Positions 14,153-23,156 of a stretch of DNA of 27,090 nucleotides are shown here, one piece after another. The position numbers were made by a program, and so were the translations under genes. This DNA is from Pontiellaceae bacterium. GTDB lineage: Bacteria; Verrucomicrobiota; Kiritimatiellia; Kiritimatiellales; Pontiellaceae. The notes beneath the pieces were generated by a model that worked only from the letters and a program-made list of their open reading frames with translations, was not told where the DNA came from and made no database searches. Each line of letters opens with the position of its first letter. The stretch's first letter is position 1. The DNA is taken from the NCBI GenBank assembly GCA_016937035.1, contig JAFGWS010000147.1, positions 1-27,090 on the forward strand, in the 5' to 3' direction.

Positions 14153-15414
14153 AGAAGCTCCTCTTTCTACCCATTCGTCTTGTGCTCATGGCGATCCAGA
14201 ATGTCTGTGTGGCGTTGGGCCAGATCTGGAGCAACAAAGTCCGCTCCATGTTAACCACGCTCGGCATCATTATCGGGATCGCCTCGGTCTCCGGCGTGAT
14301 TGGTTCGCTGTCGGGACTAAAGGCCAAAATCATCACCGATTTTGAATCGTTCGGCCTGAACAGCATTTACATCAGTCCCCGACAGCCGGACTCCGGCCCG
14401 CTGAAACATGCATCGCAGGAGCTGATTCGATTTAAGCCGGAGGAGTTCGAGGATCTGCAGACACATTGTCCGTCGGTGAAACAGATGACCCGTATCAGCT
14501 CTTTTAATGCTCCGGTCAGCCGCGGCGAGCGGTCCATCGAGAGTGCAACGATCACCTGTGTGGATGCGGCGTGGGTTAAGATTGAATCGCGCGATGTTCT
14601 GCAGGGGCGGCCGTTTTCGCTGGTCGACGAAACGCAGGGACGGCGCGTCTGCTTGATCGATGAGAAAACCCGCGACAAGTTGAATCTGGATAAGGAGTGC
14701 GTCGGTAGTCTGATTTCCATCGACAACTTTAACTACCGCATTGTCGGCCTGATTGAAGGGGCTCCGGATCGCTCGTTTGCCGACATGGGGCGCGGCGAAA
14801 CCTTCGAGGTCATCATTCCGTTCTGGAGCTATTATCAGGAGGCCAAGCCTTGGTTCAGCGTAATTGCCGCCAGTAAAACGCCGGAACTGGCTGCGGATGC
14901 GCAGTCGGAGATAACCTTTTATCTGCGCCGCACTCGAAATCAGCGCCCCGGCGATCCCGATACGTTCCGGGTCGATACGGTCGGCGGTGAGCTGGAACAG
15001 TTTGACAAAATTATGGGAACGATCACGGCCGTTGCGGGCGGGATTGTCGGCGTTTCTCTGTTGGTCGGCGGGATCGGCATTATGAATATTATGCTCGTTT
15101 CGGTGGCGGAGCGCACCCGGGAAATCGGTCTGCGCAAGGCGGTCGGCGCGAAAGGCTCCGACATCCTGATGCAGTTTTTGACCGAGTCGGTCGTACTCTG
15201 CTTTGTCGGCGGCATTGCGGGCATCGGGCTGGGTTACCTGATTACACTGGCGATTCGTCAGATTCCCAATGCGAACTTGGATCAGGCCTACATCCCGGGC
15301 TGGGCGATTATGATGTCGCTCGTATTTTCGGCGGGAGTCGGCATATTTTTTGGAGTTTTCCCCGCGTTCAAGGCGGCCAGATTAAATCCTATTGAGGCGC
15401 TGAGAAATGAATAA
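14149..15414 (+). CDS. MacB-type ABC transporter permease
   Basis: This is the mechanotransmission permease (421 residues) of type VII ABC exporters. One N-terminal helix (about 35-55, TTLGIIIGIASVSGVIGSLS) is followed by a large periplasmic MacB_PCD-like domain (about 60-285). Three C-terminal helices follow in an FtsX domain with the conserved GGIGIMNIMLVSVAERTREI and LRKAVGAK, ending NPIEALRNE. An additional amphipathic N-terminus precedes the first helix. It overlaps the ATPase gene by four bases and the outer-membrane gene by eight. With the adaptor and TolC-like protein it forms a complete efflux pump. Confidence 0.93.
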   Translation: MKKLLFLPIRLVLMAIQNVCVALGQIWSNKVRSMLTTLGIIIGIASVSGVIGSLSGLKAKIITDFESFGLNSIYISPRQPDSGPLKHASQELIRFKPEEFEDLQTHCPSVKQMTRISSFNAPVSRGERSIESATITCVDAAWVKIESRDVLQGRPFSLVDETQGRRVCLIDEKTRDKLNLDKECVGSLISIDNFNYRIVGLIEGAPDRSFADMGRGETFEVIIPFWSYYQEAKPWFSVIAASKTPELAADAQSEITFYLRRTRNQRPGDPDTFRVDTVGGELEQFDKIMGTITAVAGGIVGVSLLVGGIGIMNIMLVSVAERTREIGLRKAVGAKGSDILMQFLTESVVLCFVGGIAGIGLGYLITLAIRQIPNANLDQAYIPGWAIMMSLVFSAGVGIFFGVFPAFKAARLNPIEALRNE

Positions 15415-16981
15415 GATAAATTGGAAAATAACCGCATCCCAATCCGCTCTGCTCGCATTGCTCGCCGGCTGCACGATGCCCTACGAAACAACGGAAGAGA
15501 TGAACGTTGAGGTGGACAAATATACGCAGATCGAAGCGCTGAATCTCGACGCCATGGCCGTCGACTCGAATGCGGTTGCTTCTGTGGCGGTTGAAGCGCC
15601 GGCGGAGCTAAGGCTGACGCTCGAAGAGGTGCGCGCGATTACGCTGGAGAACAACCTCGATCTGAAGGTGGAGATGTATAACCCCAAAATCTCGCAGACG
15701 CGGATCGAGTCGACCGAGGCGCGAAAATATGAGGCGGTTTTTGATTCATCGCTCAGCTATCGGGTGACCGATTATAATCAGGATTTCGGCCTGTATTCTT
15801 CGCAGAGGAACTATACCGACATCGGTGCCGGAGTGACTGTCCCGCTGGAGAGCGGCGGGCGTTTCAGTGTTAATTTGAGTGATTCCCTGATCGACGCCGG
15901 GACGGAGGAATATTCCGCTCCGCTCAATTTTTCGGTCAGCCAGCCTCTTTTGGCGGGTGCCGGGCGGCGCGAGTTTATGCACGAGCTGCGGGTGGCGCGC
16001 TACGACGGCCAGAAGGTGCTCGCCGACACCAAGCTGCGGATGATTGAGGTGGTTATTGCCGCCGATACGGCCTACTGGAATCTCTACAAAAAGCAGAAGG
16101 TCTTGGAGGTTCGGCGTCAGCAGTATCAATTGGCGGAAGCCCAATTGGAGAGTGCCAAGCGAATGGTTGATGCCGGCCAGAGCGCTCCGGTTGAGGTATT
16201 GCGCGCCGAGGCGGGACTGGCGGCACAGCGCTCCAGTATTATTCAGGCGGAGAACGATGTGCGCCAAAGCCAACGCCAGCTCAAATATATTATGAATAAG
16301 CCGGAGATTCCCATGGCAGGGCCTACGGAGCTGGTTCTTCAAACGGAAGCGGATCCGATTTTTTACGAGCTGGATCAGGATAAGCTGATTGCTCATGCGC
16401 TGGAGAATCGAATGGAACTCCTGCAGATGGAGCTGGATCTGGCGAAAAACAACAGTACGCTGGAGCATCTTCGCAATGCCAAGCGACCGACCCTCGGCTT
16501 AAACGCCGCATACGGACTTCGTGGTTCGGGCAGTTCCCGCGACGATGCCTACAGCGGCATGCTCGATCGAGACAGCGAGGAATATCAGGTGGGCTTAAAC
16601 CTCTCTTATCCGATCGGCAATAAAGCCGCAAAACGCGATTTAGCGGGGGCCGTTTTAACGCAAGCCCAGCTCGTCGATATGCAGGCCAACAAAGAGGCGC
16701 TGATTCGGCAGGAAGTCTATAACGCGCTGGACGGCCTCGAAACCAGCCGGCAGCAGATTCTGGCCAACCGCCAGAGCGCCATCGTTGAAGGGCGGCTCTA
16801 CGAAGCCGAACAGCGACAGTTTGAAATTTCCATGCGCACCTCAACCGATGTGCTCGAAGCACAGTCCCGCTTTGCTGACTCGCAGAGCGGTGAATATGAG
16901 GCGCTCGCAAACTATCAAATCGCGCTCCTCGAACTCGCCCGCTCCACCGGAACCCTGCTGGGTGCGGTCAAAGTGGAGTGA
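15407..16981 (+). CDS. TolC-family outer membrane efflux lipoprotein
   Basis: This is the outer-membrane channel component (524 residues). The signal peptide ends in a lipobox LAGC with C22. The +2 residue is Thr, consistent with outer-membrane sorting. The mature part has two outer-membrane-efflux-protein repeats, with long helices (AEAQLESAKRMVDAGQSAPV, LRAEAGLAAQRSSIIQAEND) and beta segments (EYQVGLNLSYPIGN). An acidic, Ala/Val-rich N-terminal extension (about 23-65) precedes the first repeat. It overlaps the permease gene by eight bases. Its stop is 34 bases before the protease gene, so that gene probably shares the transcript. Confidence 0.93.
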   Translation: MNKINWKITASQSALLALLAGCTMPYETTEEMNVEVDKYTQIEALNLDAMAVDSNAVASVAVEAPAELRLTLEEVRAITLENNLDLKVEMYNPKISQTRIESTEARKYEAVFDSSLSYRVTDYNQDFGLYSSQRNYTDIGAGVTVPLESGGRFSVNLSDSLIDAGTEEYSAPLNFSVSQPLLAGAGRREFMHELRVARYDGQKVLADTKLRMIEVVIAADTAYWNLYKKQKVLEVRRQQYQLAEAQLESAKRMVDAGQSAPVEVLRAEAGLAAQRSSIIQAENDVRQSQRQLKYIMNKPEIPMAGPTELVLQTEADPIFYELDQDKLIAHALENRMELLQMELDLAKNNSTLEHLRNAKRPTLGLNAAYGLRGSGSSRDDAYSGMLDRDSEEYQVGLNLSYPIGNKAAKRDLAGAVLTQAQLVDMQANKEALIRQEVYNALDGLETSRQQILANRQSAIVEGRLYEAEQRQFEISMRTSTDVLEAQSRFADSQSGEYEALANYQIALLELARSTGTLLGAVKVE

Positions 16982-17015
16982 CTTGCACAATAGCTCAAAA
17001 TGCACCGGAAACCCT

Positions 17016-18491
17016 ATGATGATCCTACAACACCAAAAACTCCGCTTCATCACCGCATTAATCCTGCTGCTGGCGGCCCACCTCTCGGCACAGGCCCAGT
17101 TGGCAATTGAAGATTCGGTGGTCAAGATTGTTAATCAATACAACCGGTTCAGCTGGTACACCCCGTGGGCATCGGGTGCCACGGGAAAGGGAACCGGCAG
17201 CGGCTTTGTTATCGACGGAAAGCGCATCATGACCAATGCCCATGTGGTGAGCGACTCCGCCCTGCTTCTGGTCTATTTTTACAACGATCCCACGCCCTAC
17301 CCCGCCCGCGTAATCATGATCGGGCACGACTGCGATCTCGCCGTGCTTGAGCTTGCCGATCCATCGCGGCTGGATACTGTTCCGGCACTTCAGCTCAACG
17401 GACTTCCCCCGCTTCGCTCGCGCGTGGTGACCTATGGATATCCGACGGGCGGACAGCTGATTTCCAGCACCGTCGGCGTGGTGTCGCGTATCGAGCCCCA
17501 AACTTACGTCCACGCCGGCGTCGGACAATTTCTGGCGGTTCAGACCGATGCCGCAATCAACCCCGGCAACAGCGGCGGACCTGTTATTCAGGACAACAAA
17601 GTGGTCGGCGTTGCCTTTCAGGGCAATTCCAGTCTCGAAAATATGGGCTTCTTTATTCCGACGCCGATTATCGAACATTTTCTGACCGACATTAAAGACG
17701 GCACGTACGATGGATTTCCCGTCTTAGGCCTCTTTCACGCCAACCTTGAAAACCCGGCCGCACGGGCCTATGCCGGCATGAAAAAGGACCAAACCGGCGT
17801 ACGTGTGGAAAACACCATGCGCGGCAGCGGCGCGGACGCCGTGTTAAAAAAGGGCGATATCATCACCGCATTTGAAGGGCATCCGGTGGCAAACGACGGC
17901 TCCGTCAACTGGAACGGACTGCGTCTCAACTTTGGTTTTCTTGCCGATTTTCGACAGATCGGCGAGTACGTCGAGCTCGACATCATCCGAAACGGGGAAC
18001 CGAAGAACGTTCAAATTGAACTCAAAGCCTTCAATCCAAGCCGCAATCAATCTAACCTGTACGACGTGCTGCCCCAATATTACATCTACGCCGGACTCGT
18101 TTATGCTCCGCTCAATCTTGAAGTCCTCAAGACCTACTCCAACAACTGGATCGCGGACGCTCCGCAAGAACTGGTCTATGAAAGTATTTTCCGCCCGCTG
18201 ATTGAATACGACTTTTTTGACACCGACTGGGTGATCCAGATTCGTCGGCTCGACCACGAAGTCAACGTCGAAGAGTCGCAATACCTCTACTCCATTGTTG
18301 AATCGGTCAACGGTGTTCCGGTGCATACGCTGGAAGATCTGGCTAAAGCATTTGAGGAAAATACCGCTGACCAACACGTAATCCGATATCAGCAGGGAAA
18401 CCGCATCACTGTGCTTGACCGTAAAAAGGCCGACGCCGCCCACCCTAAAATCCTGGAAAGTTACGCTGTTCCAAAGGACCGACGCCTATGA
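17016..18491 (+). CDS. HtrA/Deg-type trypsin-like serine protease with PDZ domains
   Basis: This is a periplasmic serine protease of the HtrA family (491 residues). The signal peptide is residues about 8-27 (KLRFITALILLLAAHLSAQA). The catalytic triad is complete: H76 (MTNAHVVS), D107 (HDCDLAVLEL) and S186 (NPGNSGGPV). PDZ1 begins near FPVLGLFHANLENPA. The C-terminal region (about 370-480) contains a second, divergent PDZ with SIVESVNGVPVHTLEDLAKA, a layout that recalls plant Deg9-type proteins. I chose the MM start because the longer frame would lie inside the TolC-like gene. The ribosome site is weak (GGAA), so coupling to upstream translation is likely. Its ATGA overlap with the next gene, a catalytically dead paralogue, is notable. 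Confidence 0.9.
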   Translation: MMILQHQKLRFITALILLLAAHLSAQAQLAIEDSVVKIVNQYNRFSWYTPWASGATGKGTGSGFVIDGKRIMTNAHVVSDSALLLVYFYNDPTPYPARVIMIGHDCDLAVLELADPSRLDTVPALQLNGLPPLRSRVVTYGYPTGGQLISSTVGVVSRIEPQTYVHAGVGQFLAVQTDAAINPGNSGGPVIQDNKVVGVAFQGNSSLENMGFFIPTPIIEHFLTDIKDGTYDGFPVLGLFHANLENPAARAYAGMKKDQTGVRVENTMRGSGADAVLKKGDIITAFEGHPVANDGSVNWNGLRLNFGFLADFRQIGEYVELDIIRNGEPKNVQIELKAFNPSRNQSNLYDVLPQYYIYAGLVYAPLNLEVLKTYSNNWIADAPQELVYESIFRPLIEYDFFDTDWVIQIRRLDHEVNVEESQYLYSIVESVNGVPVHTLEDLAKAFEENTADQHVIRYQQGNRITVLDRKKADAAHPKILESYAVPKDRRL

Positions 18492-19975
18492 AAACGCCAC
18501 TCATAACCCTCTTTTTCATCGCCACGCTCGTTTTGGGTGCAGTCGCCCGCCCAGACCATCCGCTCGAACAGCGGCTTGTCAGCGTACGAGTAACCTCTCA
18601 ATCATGGAACGAATATCGACCGTGGCAGAAAAATAAACCGCTGACGCGCACCTTTATCGGAACGGTCATTCCCGGAAACCGCATCCTGATGCTCTCGCAG
18701 GACCTTAACGATGCCATGCTCATCCAGGTCGCAAAATTTGACCGGCCGCCCAATCTCCCTGCCCGCATTCTCCATTGTGATCACCAAGTTGGATTGGCCA
18801 TCATTACCGTAGACGAACCGGGTTTCTTCGACGATCTTGAGCCGGTCGAGATTGCTCCGGACACCGACGGAGAAAACTATTTTTGTGCCACATGGAAATC
18901 GGGCCAGCTCTCCCTCGCGGCCTGCCGCTGGGCGTCAGCCTCTGTGTATGGATCGGGCGTGCCTCACCTCGACTATGTCAAAATCAGCTTTATCACCGAC
19001 CTTACTGGCGGCGGCTGGGGCGAACCCCTTTTCAGCGGCGACCAACTTGTCGGCCTCTGCACTTCACAAAACGACAACACTGTGCGGGCGCTTCCTGCCG
19101 AGCAGATCAACGCCTACCTCTATGCCGTCGACCAGAAATCCACCTACCCCGGTTTTGCCTGGCTGGGTCTCAGTTATCAAGCCAACACGGGCCCCGCGCA
19201 GGCGACGTATCTGGGGATGACCGGCGCACCCACCGGCGTGCGTGTCTGTTACGCCCTCCCCGGTTCTTCTGCTGAAGGAATTCTGAACCCCGACGATGTC
19301 CTGCTTGAACTCGACGGCCATAACATCGACTCCCTCGGCGATTACGATCATCCTCGCTACGGCCCGCTCGACGTCAGCCTCATCGCCAACGACGGCCACT
19401 ACGCCGGCGATGTCATCAAGGCGAAAGTCCTCCGCGACCGAAAAGAAATCACGCTCGATATGCCGCTGAAAAATGTACCTCCGTCGGAAGCCCTCATTCC
19501 GGCGGCGCGCATCAATACGCCGCCCGCTTATCTGGTGGCCGGAGGATTCATCTTCCGGGAACTCGATATCCCCTACCTCGAAACATGGGGCTCCGACTGG
19601 AGAAACGCCATCCCGCCCGACCTGCGTACGCTTTACTCACTGAGCATGGATTCGCCGAATCCCGAACAGCGCCGCTTCATCATTCTCGCCGATGTCTTCC
19701 CCGATGAATATAACCTCGGCTATCACGCCCTCGCTGATAATATCGTCAAAAGCGTCAATGGTTTCCCTATTGAATCGATCCGCCAAATGGAAGAAGCTTT
19801 TCAGCACCCGAAGGACGGCTTTCACGTCATCGAATTCATGCCCTCCTACTCCATGGAAAAAGTGATTCTGGATGCCGCTCTATTTGAAGCGGCCACGCAA
19901 TCGATCATGGAAAAATATCAGATTCCCGAGCGTATTCACCTGAACCCGGAACCGACGCCCACCGCAAATCCATGA
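18488..19975 (+). CDS. Catalytically inactive HtrA/Deg paralogue (pseudoprotease)
   Basis: This 495-residue protein aligns along its length with the preceding protease but lacks the triad. GNRILMLSQDLNDA replaces GKRIMTNAHVVSDS, so His76 becomes Gln71. PARILHCDHQVGLAII replaces PARVIMIGHDCDLAVL, so Asp107 becomes Gly102. TGGGWGEP replaces NPGNSGGP, so Ser186 becomes Trp177. The two PDZ-like regions are retained (TGVRVCYALPGSSAEGILNP; IVKSVNGFPIESIRQMEEAF). A signal peptide is present (MKTPLITLFFIATLVLGAVA). It overlaps the active gene by four bases (ATGA) and has its own AAAGGA site. The frame is long, intact and conserved in fold, so it looks selected. It may be a regulatory or scaffolding partner in a mixed oligomer. 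Confidence 0.88.
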   Translation: MKTPLITLFFIATLVLGAVARPDHPLEQRLVSVRVTSQSWNEYRPWQKNKPLTRTFIGTVIPGNRILMLSQDLNDAMLIQVAKFDRPPNLPARILHCDHQVGLAIITVDEPGFFDDLEPVEIAPDTDGENYFCATWKSGQLSLAACRWASASVYGSGVPHLDYVKISFITDLTGGGWGEPLFSGDQLVGLCTSQNDNTVRALPAEQINAYLYAVDQKSTYPGFAWLGLSYQANTGPAQATYLGMTGAPTGVRVCYALPGSSAEGILNPDDVLLELDGHNIDSLGDYDHPRYGPLDVSLIANDGHYAGDVIKAKVLRDRKEITLDMPLKNVPPSEALIPAARINTPPAYLVAGGFIFRELDIPYLETWGSDWRNAIPPDLRTLYSLSMDSPNPEQRRFIILADVFPDEYNLGYHALADNIVKSVNGFPIESIRQMEEAFQHPKDGFHVIEFMPSYSMEKVILDAALFEAATQSIMEKYQIPERIHLNPEPTPTANP

Positions 19976-20844
19976 GCCACGCCCTGTTTCGTCCGCCCGC
20001 CGAGGCATACAGCCTGATCCTCCGCATCGCCGACGGCTGCCCCTGGAACCGATGCGGATTTTGCGGCATGTACAAAGAGGTTGACTACCGACTCCATACC
20101 GAAGCAGAGATCGCGCAGTCGATCGCCCAAGCCGCTCGGATACAGCCGCGTGCCAAGCGGATATTCCTGGCCGACGGCGATGTTATGGCGCTCTCGTTTG
20201 AGCGGCTGCAAACCATCCTCGAAATGCTCAACACCCGCTTTCCGCGTCTTGCCCGCGTCAACCTCTACGCGAATGGACACTCCATTCTCCACAAGAGCCC
20301 CGAGCAGCTCGAAGTCCTCCGCGCACTCAAACTCAGCACGCTCTACATGGGCCTCGAAAGCGGAAGCGAAGCTGTTCTGCGCCAAGCGCAAAAACGCGAA
20401 ACCGCTGAAGAAATGATTGATGCAGCGAAACACGCGCAGACCGCCGGGCTCAAAATGTCGGTGATGATCCTGACCGGACTCGGCGGACAGGACTCCACCG
20501 AGGAACACGCCGCCGCGACCGCCGGGGCGTTGAACCGAATGCAGCCGAAACTGCTCTCCGCCCTGCGGGTTGTCCCCATTCCCGGAACCGCGCTTTATCA
20601 GGACGAACAAGCCGGCGCATTCCGTCAGCTCACCGAAGTTCAGGCCGTTGAAGAACTCAAAGCCCTGATCAAAAAACTGGAGCTCGAGTCTACCGTCTTC
20701 CGCGCCAACCACTCTTCCAACATTCTTCCGCTCGAAGGCCGCTTCCCCAGAGATAAGGATAATCTGCTCGCCACGCTCAATGCACTCCTTGCCTCCGGTG
20801 CCCTCGACGACGCCTCCCCCGCCCCCCCACCGCTCTCGTTATAG
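19972..20844 (+). CDS. Radical SAM family protein of unknown substrate
   Basis: The enzyme has 290 residues. The [4Fe-4S] motif is CPWNRCGFC (C23, C28, C31), a C-x4-C-x2-C variant of the usual C-x3-C-x2-C. SAM-binding features follow: IFLADGDVM (GGE-like strand), LYANGHS, LYMGLESGSEAVL and MILTGLGGQD. The C-terminal FRANHSSNILPLEGRFPRDKD appears family-specific; I remember near-identical ends in unnamed bacterial and archaeal radical SAM proteins. The gene overlaps the pseudoprotease by four bases and has no Shine-Dalgarno, so it is translationally coupled. What it does in an efflux/protease operon is unknown; peptide or cofactor modification is possible. It ends 25 bases before convergent recJ. 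Confidence 0.85.
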   Translation: MSHALFRPPAEAYSLILRIADGCPWNRCGFCGMYKEVDYRLHTEAEIAQSIAQAARIQPRAKRIFLADGDVMALSFERLQTILEMLNTRFPRLARVNLYANGHSILHKSPEQLEVLRALKLSTLYMGLESGSEAVLRQAQKRETAEEMIDAAKHAQTAGLKMSVMILTGLGGQDSTEEHAAATAGALNRMQPKLLSALRVVPIPGTALYQDEQAGAFRQLTEVQAVEELKALIKKLELESTVFRANHSSNILPLEGRFPRDKDNLLATLNALLASGALDDASPAPPPLSL

Positions 20845-20869
20845 AACAGGAAACGGCACTGCGCTCCGA

Positions 20870-22582
20870 TCACTGAGCCGGACGAATGTCTTTCACCTGA
20901 AGCTGCAGGCTGGAAGTTCCATGCCATTGGTTTTCTTTGAGCACGAAGGCCAGGTCAATTTTCCCGGCGGGCAGCGCCTCCAGCGGATAGCTGAAGGCAA
21001 TCGCATTAAATGTGTGTGCTCCATCGCTTACGGAAAATTTCAGGTGCTTTTTGCCCACAACCTGCGGCGCACCAACCACCTGCATTCCGAGCAAGGCCCA
21101 CACCGGCTCCGGATTATCCTGCCCGAACGGAGACAACTGCTTCAGCTTTTCCCAGAATTCCCAGTCCAGATCATCGGCCTCAACGACCGCATCGACTGAC
21201 TGCACCGGAGAAAGATCCACTTGCTCCAGCGCCTGCCGCGCTGCGGTATTAAACGCGGTCGTAAACGCGTCCAACGCATCAGGAGCAATCTCCAAACCTG
21301 CCGCCATACGGTGTCCGCCAAACTGACTCAAATATTCAGAACAGGCCTGCAGCCCTTCCAGCAGATCAAATGCCTCTATGCTGCGACACGACCCGCGTGC
21401 ACTGCCGTCGGGATCAATACTCACAATGACCGCTGGACGGTTGTAGTGCCGTGCCACCCGCGAAGCCACAATGCCGACCACGCCGGGATGCCAGCCCTCG
21501 CGCGCCACGACCAAACCATAGTTTTCTTCCGGATTAAACCAGCGGTCGATTTCCGCGAAAGCTTCATCGGCCATCTTCCGCTCAATCGCCCGTCGCTCCT
21601 CATTATCGCGATCGAGTAATTTTGCGATCGCGCGGGCTTCCGCAAGATCATCGGTAGTCAGCAGCCGCACAGCCTGCTCAGGTTCGCCGATGCGACCCGA
21701 AGCATTAATCCGCGGCCCAAGCTGAAATCCCAAATGCCCGGTATTGAGCTCGCCTTTGAGCACAGCCACCTCCTTGAGCGCCTTCAGACCGACCCATTCG
21801 GTTGACTCCATTTGAACAAGGCCATAGCGGACAAACGTCCGATTTTCCCCCACAAGCGGAACTATATCGGTAACCGTTCCGAGTGCAACCAAATCGAGTA
21901 CGGAGCGCAGCACCGAGCGGGCATTGTCCATCGCCGGACGTTCACTTCCGCTCAAAACCAGCGCGTGTGCCAACTTAAATGCAACCCCGACACCGGCCAG
22001 ATGTCCGCCGGAAGTTCCCAGCTTGGGATTAATCAGGGCATACGCATCTGCGGTCTTCTCTTCCGGTTCATGGTGGTCTGTGACCACCACATCCACGTTC
22101 CGCGCCTGAGCATAGGCAACGCTCTCCAGCGCGTTGGTTCCACAATCAACCGTCACAAGCAGTTGCGTTTCCCTCCGTGCGAGACACCGTTCAACTGCAT
22201 CGAGCGAGAGCCCATACCCTTCTTCCAGGCGATCCGGAACAAATCCATCAACCCCTGCACCGAGTGCTCTAAGAAGACGGATCATGAGCGCCGCCGCCGT
22301 AACGCCGTCGACATCGTAGTCACCGAAAACCGTAATGTGCTCATGCGCATCGATGGCCCGCCAAATACGTTGCGCGGCCCGCTCCATATCGGGGAGTACA
22401 AAAGGATCTTCGAGTTCTGCCAAACGCGACCGCAGAAATTTTGCGGCATCTTCCGCCGTATTGAATCCGCGTGTGACCAGCACTCGGGCAATTGGAGCGG
22501 GAATTCCCATTGCCGCAACCAAGTCGTGAACCCTTTCCAAATCAGGCGTTCGGATTTCCCACTTTTTTTGCAGCAGACGCAT
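20870..22582 (-). CDS. recJ: Single-stranded-DNA-specific exonuclease RecJ
   Basis: RecJ is the 5'-3' single-strand exonuclease of RecF-pathway recombination and mismatch repair (570 residues). DHH-superfamily motifs are visible: GDYDVDG (87-93) with metal-binding Asp residues, VTVDCGTN (144-150), and VVTDHHEPE with D169, H170 and H171. The DHHA1 domain contains LGPRINASGRIGEP, HPGVVGIVASRVA and QFGGHRMAAGLEI, and the C-terminal OB fold ends in LQLQVKDIRPAQ. The ATG has only a weak ribosome site (CCGGAA). It converges on the radical SAM gene, with no obvious terminator in the 25-base gap. Confidence 0.96.
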   Translation of the reverse strand: MRLLQKKWEIRTPDLERVHDLVAAMGIPAPIARVLVTRGFNTAEDAAKFLRSRLAELEDPFVLPDMERAAQRIWRAIDAHEHITVFGDYDVDGVTAAALMIRLLRALGAGVDGFVPDRLEEGYGLSLDAVERCLARRETQLLVTVDCGTNALESVAYAQARNVDVVVTDHHEPEEKTADAYALINPKLGTSGGHLAGVGVAFKLAHALVLSGSERPAMDNARSVLRSVLDLVALGTVTDIVPLVGENRTFVRYGLVQMESTEWVGLKALKEVAVLKGELNTGHLGFQLGPRINASGRIGEPEQAVRLLTTDDLAEARAIAKLLDRDNEERRAIERKMADEAFAEIDRWFNPEENYGLVVAREGWHPGVVGIVASRVARHYNRPAVIVSIDPDGSARGSCRSIEAFDLLEGLQACSEYLSQFGGHRMAAGLEIAPDALDAFTTAFNTAARQALEQVDLSPVQSVDAVVEADDLDWEFWEKLKQLSPFGQDNPEPVWALLGMQVVGAPQVVGKKHLKFSVSDGAHTFNAIAFSYPLEALPAGKIDLAFVLKENQWHGTSSLQLQVKDIRPAQ

Positions 22583-22690
22583 TTTCCGGCAACTTAGTCT
22601 AATTGTTTTGATGGGTAACGCACAAACGGCCTGAGCGTAGAAGAGATTCGATCATTCGGTCGAACAGAGGTTTGAAAAATCAGTCAGCGG

Positions 22691-23041
22691 CTATTTAAGC
22701 GAATCAAGCCAATTAGATAGTGAGTCGACTAACGGCTTCGCATCGCCCAATCTATCCTCTTTCGCCATATTTTCAATCGTCCATCCCAGCACCGAGATTT
22801 CCGGCAACCCAATCGTTCCGCCCATGCCCTTGATCGAATGGGAGGATTCACGAATCTTCTGCGCATCATGATCGGCCAGTCCTTTGCAAAGCTCACCAGC
22901 CAATCGCGTCAGTTCATCAATAAAAATCTCGACCAGCTCGTCATCTACCTCATCGGATTCAACAACAAACGGTTCAAGCTTTGAGTCCAGATCCGGAATA
23001 AGCTCCGTAACCCAGTCCGTACTTCCAGGAAAACCAGCCAT
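22691..23041 (-). CDS. Orphan Hpt-domain phosphotransfer protein
   Basis: This is a 116-residue histidine phosphotransfer protein. The motif SSHSIKGMGGTIGLPEIS contains the phospho-accepting H68 with the usual K71 and G72, within a four-helix Hpt domain covering about residues 30-116 (ELVEIFIDELTRLAGELCKG is the first core helix). I chose the second of two adjacent ATG codons because GGAGG is 5 bases upstream of it. A TTG upstream would add four residues. No hybrid kinase or receiver gene is next to it, so its partners must be encoded elsewhere. The 108 bases between it and recJ hold nothing I can name. Confidence 0.88.
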   Translation of the reverse strand: MAGFPGSTDWVTELIPDLDSKLEPFVVESDEVDDELVEIFIDELTRLAGELCKGLADHDAQKIRESSHSIKGMGGTIGLPEISVLGWTIENMAKEDRLGDAKPLVDSLSNWLDSLK

Positions 23042-23156
23042 CATAACCTCCAATCAAAAAACACTGACTCCTAAACGACACTGCATTGAACCATAAGTTC
23101 AACGCAAAGGACACCTTGTTTTCCAACTAAATGCAAACAGCGGAATTAAGAGAGCG

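Noticed and set aside
15746..16468. 240-residue minus-strand frame inside the TolC-like gene
   Set aside because: It is a shadow of a gene with a complete family match; no independent evidence.
16785..17015. N-terminal extension of the HtrA protease
   Set aside because: It lies mostly within the TolC-like coding sequence in another frame, and would bury the signal peptide that begins right after 17016.
18488..19975. Reading the HtrA twin as a decaying pseudogene
   Set aside because: The frame is full length with signal peptide, ribosome site and retained PDZ regions, which favours a maintained inactive protein.
23084..23100. TTGAAC/GTTCAA hairpin upstream of the Hpt gene
   Set aside because: A 6-bp AT-rich stem without a T tract is too weak to call a terminator.
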